Assembly (NCBI GenBank): GCA_002104985.1
Contig: MCGO01000032.1
Coordinates: 62,001 to 126,000, forward strand
Direction: 5' to 3'
Origin: Rhizoclosmatium globosum
Taxonomy: Eukaryota; Chytridiomycota; Chytridiomycetes; Chytridiales; Chytriomycetaceae
Length of the DNA stretch: 64,000 nt
Part shown: positions 21,803-34,548 of the stretch, piece by piece
Layout: every line of letters begins with the position of its first letter
Numbering within the stretch: position 1 is the first letter of the stretch
Position numbers and translations under genes: made by a program
Notes under the pieces: model-generated
The model's input: only the letters and a program-made list of their open reading frames with translations
Databases searched by the model: none
What the model was told of the DNA's origin: nothing

Positions 21803-22654
21803 TCAATCATCCGAATCATAATCATCCTCATTACTCTTATCCTGAAACCCAAAGATAGTTTTACGTGGCCCTGACGCAGTCTCACGCGCATCCAAGTCAA
21901 GCACTTTCGCCTCCGCAAGTCTTCGCTCCAGCATCGCAGTTTGGAACGAATCTGATTCCCCAAGCTCTTCAAACCCAATCAAACGTTCAATGGACACACC
22001 GTTGACGAAGGGGATCACGCAGGGAAGGACTTTGATTTTCAGGCGTTCTACGAGGAAGGGACATACTTCAACGTCGATTTTTACGAACCGGGTTTTGTAG
22101 TGTTTTCTGGCAAGGGTCTAATGGTTGTGTTATATTGGGGTATAGACCACGAGGGTAGGTTGAGAAAGCACGTACACCCAAATGACGGTCCATAATCTGA
22201 CAACGGCGGAACTCCTTATGGTAAAAGTGGACGACTACTTTGTCTGTTGATGTTGTGATGTTCAAGACCTCCTTCTCTGAGAGGATATTCTCGTATGACC
22301 CGTGCTGCATTGACGCTAGTTCCTGTGCTTTAATCATCCTGTGAATGTATGGTAGGGTATGAGTGCTTTGATATTGAGAGGATTTGGTGGGGCCAACTCA
22401 ACTCTGCACGCAGCTCCTTCATCCGCCGTTCTCGCATATCGGCGAGAAGATGGTCGTCGTCTTCTTCGAGTTCGGCAAAGAGGGCGTCTTCATCGATTTC
22501 AACTTCGGGCTCAGGCAGCCTGGTTTAGGGGAATATTGAGATGGGCGTGGTTTCATACGACTACATACACTTCTAACTGCTGCTTTTGCTGTTGTTGGGA
22601 CTCTTTCTTTGTCTCACACTCGGCACAGTGAGAAGGATGGCTGGGGTCAAGCAT
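21803..22654 (-). CDS. TXNDC9: Thioredoxin domain-containing protein 9 (phosducin-like)
   Basis: Three or four exons. The first encodes MLDPSHPSHCAECET and a Gln-rich stretch, the second an acidic segment with MRERRMKELRAEL, then HGSYENILSEKEVLN and the thioredoxin-fold signature VVVHFYHKEFRRCQIMDRHL. It continues through TRFVKIDVEVCPFLVERLKI and KVLPCVIPFVNG to an acidic DSDD tail. The active CxxC is absent, as in all TXNDC9/PhLP3 proteins, which act as co-chaperones of the CCT chaperonin in tubulin and actin folding. That would suit a flagellated cell. The ATG at 22654 opens the first exon. Confidence 0.87.
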
Positions 22655-22826
22655 TCTGTTCAGTGTGGGTTTTGTGATTTCCACCCTCAGTTTCACTTTG
22701 AAGAACAAGTAACTCAGAGATTATTCACGGGAAGAGAAGAAGGAAATGGAGCACGAATAAAGCGTTGGTATATTCGAAATTAATCTTATATTACAATCCT
22801 GACAACAAATAAAGCTGTCAAATCGA

Positions 22827-25660
22827 ATGCGAGAATTCGTTCCATCTGGCTTCCAGGCGATACCTGGTTAGTCTCTGCTAGCAGCCACTTGACATATGAT
22901 TCTAATTAGTGCAGAGGTGGAGAAGGGCGAAGTGTTGCGACTTCAATCCGAGCAGGGCACGATTCTGAGCATCACAGTGCTTGAGGCATCCACGATCCGA
23001 GTCCGACACTGGAATGCGAAAGCGGTAACTAAAGCGGAGCAGCCTGAGCCGTTCGAGGATACTTATTATTGTTGACCAGGACGCGTCGCAGTGGCAGCAC
23101 ACCACACACTCGATTGCCTCCAAGGCCAGCACTTCCTCAGTGGCCTCCCGCGCGAATCCGTGTCGACGCAGTTTGAGTGTCCGAAGGCGTCCGTTGAAAC
23201 GACGCTCGATGGCTTCGTAATCACCACATCGGCCGTCAAAGTCGCCGTGTCGCTGACTCAGCCCGACAGCGTCCCGCATTTGACCTGGACCCCGACAAAC
23301 TCGAACGCCGCCTTTCTCGAGGATCTGCCGCACCGCGCTTTTCCGCTGCTTAAAGACGGCGGCGGCGGTGGCGCAAGACACTTTGTGCGACGCAGAGACA
23401 TCGATCTCCACTTTGCACTCGGCGAACGCGCGGCGCCGTTGTGTCTGAATGGCCGCCGCTTTCGGCTTGAAACGATGGATGCGCTTGGTTACAATCCCAC
23501 TCTCACGGATCCGCTCTACAAACTCATTCCTTTCATATCACCTCGATAAAACTACGCGTGTTGCCCATGGAATATTTTATGATTCGTTTGCAGAAGGATT
23601 TGCTGACTTTGGTATGAACTTCTTTGCCAAAATTGAGTTGGAACTGACATCCAATAGGACAGGAAATTGATGCGTTTTGGGGACCGTATCGGTCTCACAC
23701 CTTGCTGAACGGTTGCGGTCTTGATATGTATGTCATTTACGGCCCAACCATTGCCGAAGTTGTCAGCAGATATACCGCCCTTGTTGGTCGTCCTGCTCTG
23801 CCACCAAAATACGCGTTAGGATACCTCGCCAGTGCTATGGGATACGCAGAGAGTGAAAACGCTCAGGAATTGATAGCCGCCCTCCCGGCTCTCTGCCGTA
23901 AATGGGATATTCCATGTGATTTACTCCATCTCAGCAGTGGCTACACTGTGGATCCTTGGACGGGAGCTCGAAATGTTTTTACTTGGAACAAAACTCGCTT
24001 TCCAGATCCAGAGAAACTCATTAAAGACTTGCGAAGGAAGGAATCGAATCAGTGCGAATGTGAAGCCCTGGTTGTTGTCACAACATCCACATTACCAGAT
24101 GTCTACGATGCGGACGGATTCATCAAGAACTCTGAGGTGTACTTGTGTATTTAGAAGAGCCTCTTTCCCTACTGACAAATACCTTCAAAGACAAACAAAC
24201 CTCGAACAACACGTCTCTGGTCCGCCGGAAATGGTGCAACATCAACAGGCTCCTATTTCGACTTGTCCAGTGACTCTGGACGAGCTTTCTGGAAGCAAGG
24301 CGTGACATCGCTCCTCCACCTCGGCATCGAATCTATTTGGAACGACAACAACGAGTTCTCTTTACCAGACAATCTTGACACATACGCTCACACAAACCGT
24401 GATGGATCCTCATCAACAGTTGGAGCTGCTGGACGTGGACTGCAAACTCTTTTGATGGCTTCCGCGTCACACGAAGCAATGCTATCCGCGTTCCCCACGC
24501 GTCGTCCTTTCCTTATCACAAGAAGTGGTGTTAGTGGTGTGCAACGGTACGCGGCCCAAAGTTGGAGTGGAGACAACTATACAAGTTGGGACACGTTGAA
24601 GCACAACATTCCTATGGGTCTTAACTGTGGGTTGAGTGGAATCGTCGGGTACGGGCATGATGTTGGCGGGTTTGTAGGACCTCGACCGGGTCCGGAATTA
24701 TTTGTTCGATGGGTGCAGAACGGAGTATTTCATCCGCGTTTCTGTATTCATAGTTGGAAAGATGAAGGTGTCACGGAGCCGTGGATGTATCCGGAGGTAA
24801 TGCTTTTTGTGTCTCATGTAGGTACAGATCTGACTCCTCAACAACCCTTCAGGTTGTCCCAATTATCCGAGAAGCTATTCAATTGCGCTACAAGTTAATC
24901 CCTTACCTATACACACTATACCACGAAGCAAACGTGACAGGAGCCCCCATCATCCGTCCTCTCGTATATGAATTCCAAAACGATCCTGGATGTGAAACAG
25001 CGTCGTTCGAGTTCATGCTGGGAAAAAGTCTCCTTGTCGCAAGCGTATTCGAAGAAGGTGCTAAATCACGAACCTGAGACTTCCTGTCCTTTCGGAAGGA
25101 AATGACGCTGCGTGGTGTAACGTTACAACGGGACAGTGGTTCGCAGGTGGTCGTGAGGAAACTTTTGCTTGTCCTTTGGAGCAATGTGGAGTGTTGTTGG
25201 GAAGGCGTGGTGGGATTGTACCAACTGGGCCAGTGTATAATTACGTTGGAGAGAAGGGAAAAGACTGTGAGCGTCTGTTTTGGGTTTTCCCACCTCCGAA
25301 TGGGGATGGAAAGTGGGAATACGTGTTGTACGAAGATGATGGAGAGACGCTTGACGGTGCTGTAACGGAAATTGTAGTGAAGTTGGAGGTTTGGACGGAG
25401 TTGTTACTGTCGCGGCTGCTTTGGGCTCAAGACGTGAGTACAAAGTTGGGTATGACACAGTTTGGTTCTTGTTGCCGGTCGGAGACAAGCGAACTTTGAA
25501 GGTTCCAGCAGGAACAGTCACGAAGATTCGCGTCGAGAAAGATGGCAGACAGTCTCTTGGAATCGTTTCTGATCAAAATGCTCATCTAATATTGTATAAT
25601 AAACAATCTCTATTCCACTCAACAAACAACCTCAACCCAAAAAATCATCAAAACAAATGA
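22827..25660 (+). CDS. GH31 family glycosidase (alpha-glucosidase-like), frame interrupted
   Basis: The full GH31 architecture is present: N-terminal beta-sandwich (LSITVLEASTIRVRHWNAKA), the HFALGERAAPL/LETMDALGYNPTLTDPLYKLIPF block, the barrel with YVIYGPTIAEVVSRYT, the catalytic nucleophile region ESIWNDNNEF, the acid/base region RYAAQSWSGDNYTSW, and C-terminal beta domains. The IWNDNNEF form with DALGYNPTLTDPLYKLIPF is like bacterial-type alpha-glucosidases and unlike the ER glucosidase II or secreted maltases of fungi. No signal peptide is seen. The reading frame changes by one base at about seven points (near 23542, 24045, 24097, 24135, 24218, 25074 and 25390) with homology intact on both sides. 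Real GT-AG introns occur near 22867, 23030, 23610 and 24797. It is a damaged gene or a correct gene with sequence errors; the end is uncertain. Confidence 0.8.
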
Positions 25661-25694
25661 ACGACAAACAAAATATCTTTTTCAAAATATTCAT

Positions 25695-27265
25695 TCAGGA
25701 GGCATGCTGCTTATTCATATGATATTTCAATCCATTCTTACTTCCATACGGCTTGTGGCAAATCAGGCATTTAATGCTTTGTGTGGAGGTGTTGACATTT
25801 TCCTGTTGTATGATATCCTCTTCACTGTCAACTGGAGTCTGGAACCGCAGACTACTTCTTCTATCACCAGAAGATTCCTTCGCTTTTGCTGGTGGTTTGG
25901 GAACAATTTGAGGAGAACCTGTCTTCTTTGGTTGAAGTGGTTTACTGACAGCTTTTTGCTTCACTGTCTTGCCGCGACTTTGACTCGCTAGTTCAGCTGC
26001 CGCGATGGCTGCGACTGCGGCTTTAATTGTACGAGAATGTTGTTCCAAAAGCTCCTTTTTCAAGTCAGGATCTATGTATTCGCCAGGACATTCCGGTTCA
26101 GGGATATATTGAAGTGGAAGATCTTCTGGGGACTCCGAAAAGTCTACCGGAGACACGTTTCTTGTTCCGGGTGCGGTGATGGGTGGTGTGCATGGATTGA
26201 TTTCAAGGTTGTGACTAATCTTGGATGCTGCGATTCTATTAGCAAAGTCTATATGCACATAAATAATAGATTCACATACCACAAGCGACTGGTCGCATAG
26301 AAAGATCCGAATTCTCATCCTCCTCCAAATTCTCCACACGCGATGCAGCAACAGCTTTCTCAATCACATCAGCATCATGCGGAAGCAACTCAATTCGTCT
26401 TCCTCATCGCTGTCTTTCACCTCATTTATCTCCACACATTCACGTTGCTTCAATTCAGTCCTAGTCAAAATAGACATCAAATGCGGCGTCGCGTCTGAAT
26501 TCACAAAATCCGTTTGATTTCCATTCACTGTGTACATATCAAAAGCTTGTGCGCGATCCGGTGAAGAAAACACGAGAAACTCGTCAAAACAATCATCTGA
26601 AGAGTCATCAAACTCCGGAGTCGCGACTTTATCCAAATCGCTAAACACAATTGGGAATCCGAAACAATCAAATGGTTGCTGCTGAAGAGCAGGCAGGTCG
26701 AAGTTCCAGAAGGGTGTTGCATTGAGGAATAGGTTTTGGAATAGGAGTTGGTTGTCAACTGAGAATGGATTGATTTCGGCGGATTCGTCAGCTTCATTAT
26801 CGAGCGAGATTGTAGTGTTTGCGGAGTCTGTGGAAGGAGGGACGAATGGTGTTCCGTTTGATGAAGGTGGGTTGTTGGGAACAAAAAAGACAGATTCAAG
26901 AGATGGCACAAGAGACGCGTCCATCTTCCGAGGCGTCGACATTGTCTGAGCTCGTCTTCTATCAAACTAATTAGTATTCAAGTTCGACACAATACAAAAG
27001 ATTCAAACATCATTTCAGAAAAGCTTAGATAATAAACTTACTTGACAGGAGGGGATTTAGTACCACTCGTAGAACTTCCACTTTGCTTTACTTTGCGAAT
27101 GTGGTCTAAAGCCTGTGTATCCAAAAAGAGTTGCGCGGTTCCTGATGCAGATCGAAGGCGTTTTGAGATTGATACGGGGCTTTGAGGGTCGTTGGTGTAT
27201 TCCTTTGATTTCAGTGAAGATGCAGCTCGTTTTGTGCCAGTAGTAGATTGGGTGGAGGTGGTCAT
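25695..27265 (-). CDS. C2H2 zinc-finger protein, putative transcription factor
   Basis: Starts at ATG 27265 with a Ser/Thr-rich basic segment, an intron near 26970-27038, then a long acidic, Pro/Asn/Asp-rich middle (activation-domain-like) and a basic Lys/Pro/Ser-rich stretch. At the extreme C-terminus there is a single C2H2 finger, CLICHKPYGSKNGLKYHMNKQH. An intron near 26232-26278 precedes IAASKISHNLE. The frame changes by one base near 26385. One finger at the end of a disordered protein is a common layout for small fungal regulators; target genes are unknown. Confidence 0.65.
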
Positions 27266-27423
27266 GGAGGCGGACGGGGCGGAAGGGCGCGACCAGGGGA
27301 GTTTAGTTATTGACAGTTTTCCGTGCTTGGTTTCTACGAAGACAAACCCTCACGCAAGAAATTTTCTTGGTGATGACAATTCAATGATGGATGAGATGAA
27401 AGTAACTTTCTAGTTTTCTTTTA

Positions 27424-28522
27424 TCAAATTAGGAGAATACTTGTCGCCCCTTCAAGCCACCAAAACGAGCCAAACAAAACGCGAACCAGAACCCCAACAC
27501 CCAAAATAGCTCCCGTCTCAATGTATTTTGTGTTCAAGAAAGCTACAGACGAGCACGGCAAATGAGTCAGTATGATACGAGTTGTGATACCAAACAATGA
27601 CAAACCTGAAAGGGCTTCCAAATTCGACATGACTACGAACACATTTAATAACCACGCGTAGTCTAACTCCTTATAGTCCCAAATTGCCATCAACAGCAAA
27701 AAGAGTTTCCCATAGCTCGAGATTATTAAACTCATTGAAACTTTGTTGTACCTGTTCTTGATCGATCAATCACAATTCACACTTGTGTAGTTCGTGTTTA
27801 CCAAACAATAGATTTCGCCTCTTCAGCAGGCTCTTGTTTGTGCAGCAACCAAACTGCTGTTCGAATGGCAATGTGCCACAGTGTTGATTCTGGAATACGA
27901 AAAAGAAATCAGCTGTCAAAGTAACGAGCCGAAAGTCCGATCGTACACGTACCAAAAACGCAGAGACTTAAAATGTACAGATATTGCTTGTAGATACTTT
28001 CGGTGGCCATAAAATCTGCCTTGCCGTGGTATTTCTCTAACGTGAACCACTTGACGTCTGAACTATTAATTAGAACTGGAGTACATTAGGTACGCGGTTC
28101 GCCTTACAGACTTCGAACAGAATCAAAATGACAGCTAGTTTGGAGACATTCATCTAAAGAGCGAGTGGATCAATATCATCCTCGATATCTCACGAAATTA
28201 TCAAAGTTAAACGCACGTTGATCCCCAATGAGTTGTATTGTAGTCTGTTGTGGAGTAAGTGTCGGAAGACGGGCTTTTTCATCAAGACCATGTCAATGAA
28301 GACCACGATAGTATCGTTTTCAATATAATGGTCAGCGAATTGTTTGCAGTGTTTCTGTAGCCGAATGTGGGATGAGTATGACAGGAAAGAGTGACAGAGA
28401 GCACTTACACATAGCTCCAGGCGAATGTTCCCTTTACTGTATTCCCTGTATAGGGCCTTCATGCTGCTTGCACAGTGGATGCATTTATACTCTGTCGTGA
28501 GGCTGGGCAGCTTTGAGGCCAT
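27424..28522 (-). CDS. ARV1: ARV1 sterol/lipid homeostasis protein
   Basis: The N-terminal ARV1 homology domain is evident: a zinc-ribbon CIHCASSMKALYREYSKGNIRL (CxxC, with the second CxxC formed across an intron at LELC|..CKQFADHYIE), then VVFIDMVLMKKPVFRHLLHNRL. Several short exons follow with hydrophobic segments, and the last exon (27735-27424) carries the membrane-spanning LLMAIWDYKELDYAWLLNVF and a final hydrophobic helix. ARV1 is an ER membrane protein affecting sterol trafficking, sphingolipid metabolism and GPI-anchor synthesis. Start codons of ARV1 and the divergent OS-9 gene are about 50 bp apart, which suggests a shared promoter for two ER genes. Confidence 0.85.
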
Positions 28523-28573
28523 CAGTGTTGGTGATTGGATGAAAGTTGTTCAAGTTCTCGAAGAAAGAGCACC

Positions 28574-30333
28574 ATGTTTCGCGGCATCCACCTTGTCCTT
28601 CTCGTGTCGCTGTCGCTGACATCGCTGACTAAGGCATCCGAGTCTCCGGCGCCGGCAGCCACAACTGCTGACTCAGCGGCGACAGAGGCTAAGGCATCGC
28701 CCGCACCAATTCAAGTCACTTCAACTTTGGATCCGCCGCAACGCAAACTGCCTCGGCCCAGTCAAAAGCCTCAGAGAATGTCTCACACTCGAATTCAATT
28801 GTGCAAAAGTTGAGAGCGCAGAGGAGGACGGTCTTTGACGATATCATGGCTTCAACACTCCCCCTCCACAACATTGTATTTAGCAAGACCCCCGTCACAC
28901 TAGCTCAAACAGATCTGATCAAACATAACTACCGAGATACTCTGACGCTGCCGCTCAAAGGACATCAGTACTTTTGCACATTCCCACACTCCAACAGCCA
29001 ACCTGTTCCACAACGGTCAGAGTCAGAACTGATTGAGGAAGAAAGTTCAAATAACCAACGAGCTGTGGCATTGTTGCAAGGGTTTCATAAGGAGTGTTTG
29101 AATTATGTGAGTTTTCTGAGGTATTCATGGAATTATGAGTGTATCCTTATTCTTTGAACAGACCTTGAACTGGTGGACGTACTCTTACTGCCACGGTGAT
29201 AAAATCTATCAAAACTCCAATTTCCCTGAAAAGTATAAGCTTCCGAAGCTTTCCTATGAACTTGGGGTGTACAACATGATTCCTCCTGACGGAGCTTTCT
29301 ATGGTGACCATGCGGTTGCAGCAGCAGCTGGTGCTCAATTAGTCGAGAATGATTCTGAAGGTACCAAATATTTACGCATGTGGTATGGGAACGGGACTCT
29401 GTGCCAAGAAACAGGGTTGAAGCGAGTGACAGAAGTGCAGGTATGCGCCCTAACTGGCTCCTGCCTATATACTGAAACAAGGCTCTTTAGTTTTCATGCT
29501 GTGAAAATGATCATATTGTCTCCGTCAAAGAAACAACAGTGTGTCAGTATGTGATTCATATTCACACACGACGAGCCTGCCATCGCATCTTTCAACCATC
29601 AAAACCTAAGAAATCGTCCAAATCAATCACTTGTTTTCCAATCTTGGACGAATTCCAACTTGCAACAGAGTCTTTCGTATCAGCCCCTCATGAATATACT
29701 GTCAGATCACTTCTCTCCAACAATTGTACATCCCCGCTTGATTGTTCAAACCCGGATCAAATATTACAAACCTCCGAAAACTTTGAAGACGATTACGAAA
29801 CGACACAGTTCAAAGCTGAAACTCGTTCAGACCTTTTGAAAGGCGCGATGGGAGCGGGTATCCATCCAACGCAGACGAATATTGACGAAGAAGCATTTGA
29901 TACGCTGTGGCTTGATATCTATGATCCTATTTATGTGGAAGGCGAGGAAATGGATGAGGTTGTTGCTGCTGCAAATATGGTGCTAAATCACCACCCTGAC
30001 GATGATAATTTACTCTTGACTGAAGATGGTGAAGATGTGATGGACTCACATGGCGAGACATATGGAGGGGCTCAGATTCTTGACGACTCTGCCGAGCATC
30101 CGGAACCTGTCGATTTTATGGCAATGATGAAAGATGGATTGAGACAGACACGGATAGATCTATGGAGGAAGTTGGTAGCGGAAAAGAAAGAACAAACAAT
30201 ATCGTTTTTGGATGATGAGGATGGGATGAAGCTCGATGAGAGTGTGCAACTGAATCTAGATTTGTGGCAAGCGGCATTAGAAGGGATTCCGGATGAAGCT
30301 GTTGCTGTACTGAATGAATTGAGGGGAGAATAG
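28574..30333 (+). CDS. OS-9/Yos9-like ER lectin with MRH domain
   Basis: A signal peptide (MFRGIHLVLLVSLSLTSL) is followed by an Ala/Pro linker, a conserved segment with RAVALLQGFHKECLNY, and the mannose-6-phosphate receptor homology domain: LNWWTYSYCHGDKIYQ, MWYGNGTLCQETGLKR, CCENDHIVSVKETTVCQYVI and ACH. The WW, the Gln/Tyr-like substrate positions and the cysteine pattern match OS-9. A long acidic C-terminus follows. Short introns are visible near 28770, 29108-29160 and 29440-29492. OS-9/Yos9 recognises trimmed N-glycans on misfolded proteins and delivers them to the HRD1 ubiquitin ligase in ERAD. Confidence 0.85.
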
Positions 30334-30368
30334 AGACTTTCTTTTCGCGTTTCATTTCGTTTGCAAAA

Positions 30369-32567
<2,199 letters not shown>

Positions 32568-32607
32568 TTGCTCTATTCCCTATTTTATTCTATAATAAAC
32601 TCATTAT

Positions 32608-33532
32608 TCATTGAGTCCGATGAGACCCATGGCATGTAAATCTGATTGACGTAACTTTGACGCATCCACAATCTCGATACCTTGAGAGCTCATACCTATT
32701 AATGAGCTTTGTAATCGCTGCTGTAGGGTCGATGGAGATGTTGATTCTGTTTGAACGAGCTGACGTTGCTGAGCTAATTCTTTCCTCTGCTGACCCAGGT
32801 TTCTGCATTCAATTCACGAGCTCTCTTTGCAACCATAGTCCCTCCCGCATCTGCAACACACCAGATTGGTTCTTTGGATTGAGAATCTTCTTTTTCAGAC
32901 AGCCGCGAATTGAGCGAATCATATGAAGCAATCGGGGTACGCAAAATGATTGTTTTGGGTGTAGGATTATGAGTGGTACGTTGTGTTGATATGAGATTTA
33001 GATCCTTTCCAGAACCGCTCCCCGGCGAAGAAAACAGTTCCAGCTGCGCATTCACTTGGGAAATGATATCTAGTTCCATGGCTTTCTCTGCCTTCCGCAG
33101 CTCAGTTGTAAGATCTGAATAGTCAGGGTCGCCATCACCCCATGAATGAAACCAACGCCGCTCAGATTCAAGTACATTCGAGATACCAGCAGGACCTCTT
33201 GTTTCCAAGTTCCGATCATAGTTTAGCAATAGTAAATGAGACAGGCGGAAGTAGATGTATCCCAGAGCCAAGAAGCCAATCGTCCACAGTGTCGGCCTAT
33301 TCGTATCCAGGAATAGCTTCAAAGAGGTCGCTGAGCTGAGAGGATTCTTGCTGAATGAGGCAACGGCAAAGATCAGTTGGATCGTTGCAACAATGGCTCC
33401 GACTGTCGTTAGTGTCTTGTAAACAACGAGCGAGTCGAGAAGTCCTAATGTCAAATGGATGCGAGAGACATTGAACACATCGGCCGGCTTTGAAATGGTG
33501 GCAAATGGTCGCTGTTCAGTGGCTGATTCCAT
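32608..33532 (-). CDS. Unidentified membrane protein with C-terminal coil
   Basis: The N-terminus has two or three hydrophobic segments ([39 protein letters not shown]). A hydrophilic middle with [14 protein letters not shown] follows, then a helical, Gln-rich end ([17 protein letters not shown]) stopping at GLIGLNE, near 32614. The homology-free C-terminus is one base out of frame with the rest; adding an A to AAA near 32775 would join them, so this looks like a homopolymer error. Family not recognised. It faces the aldo-keto reductase gene head to head with only 11 bp between start codons. Confidence 0.6.
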
Positions 33533-33543
33533 TCAACTTTTTA

Positions 33544-34436
33544 ATGGCCCATAAAGTGAAACTTGCTCTGCCTCCACTTGGATTGGGAGTATACTTGGCC
33601 CCGCCAGGAGAATGTTATAATGCAGTCAAGACGGCGCTCCAGCTTGGGTATCGCCACATTGACACTGCCGCTTTCTACAAGGTTGGTTTCATATCAAACA
33701 ATACCGAGTGTTAAACATCCTACAGAATGAAAGCGACGTGGGCCGTGCCATAAGGGATTCAGGCATTCCTCGGGACAAGATTTGGGTCACCACGAAACTC
33801 TGGGTGGACGATATTGTGAAGGAAGGAAGTGCAACAGCAGCTTTTCAGCTGTCTCTCGGCCTTTTGAACATCGACTACATTGACCTGTACCTTATTCACG
33901 CGCCCGCTGAAGGGGTGAGATTGATGGCATGGAGGGAAATGGAGGATGTGTGTAGGAAGGATACTGCCGCTACATTGGTGTTTCAAACTACGGAGTCAAG
34001 CACTTACGTGAGATAACTGATTTATCGCGTTTATTACCTAACATGATTTTGCAGAGGAGCTTCTCGCTGTCTGTAAATCAAGCCGTTGGTGAACCAAATT
34101 GAGCTCCATCCATTTCTCCAACATCGAGACATTGTAGCTTATTGCCAGGCAAATGGAATAACCTTACAAGCTTATTCTCCTTTGACGAAGGCGAGGAAAC
34201 TAGCCGACCCCACTTTGATGAAAGTCGCTCTGCAGGTCAACAAGACCCCTGCCCAAGTTTTGATCAAATGGGGTCTTCAAAAAGGATACACGAGCTTACC
34301 CAAAAGTGTTAACGCAATTAGAATGAAAGAGAACATGGAAGTGTTTGACTGGTCTATTCCTGACGAGGCGATGGTGCTATTGGACACTTTGGAGCAAGGA
34401 TATCGAACAGGATGGGATCCAACCGTTTGGGATTAA
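33544..34436 (+). CDS. Aldo-keto reductase
   Basis: AKR superfamily motifs are in order: [20 protein letters not shown] (catalytic Asp and Tyr), VTTKLW (catalytic Lys), DLYLIHAP (catalytic His), [27 protein letters not shown], and the NADP-binding [15 protein letters not shown]. Roughly 290 residues with introns at about 33680-33724 and 34012-34054. Two single-base frame corrections are needed (near 33955 and 34078). It is a cytosolic NADPH-dependent carbonyl or sugar reductase; the substrate is not predictable. Confidence 0.83.
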
Positions 34437-34548
34437 ATTAAGAACCCTCAAATCCCAATAATAATAAGATGGAATCTTATTGTTCTTCTTTCCCCGCGGA
34501 CCCTTTTTGCCCCCAATTTTATGGAAATCTTGATTCTGCAAATCCGTC

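Noticed and set aside
24135..24155. Possible 18-nt intron in the GH31 gene
   Set aside because: The bases translate in another frame to conserved sequence (GVLVYLEEPLSLL), so this is a frame break and not an intron.
32722..32779. Possible 55-nt intron near the end of the 32.6-33.5 kb membrane protein
   Set aside because: Splicing would give a less natural C-terminus than adding one A to the AAA run, which continues the Gln-rich helix.
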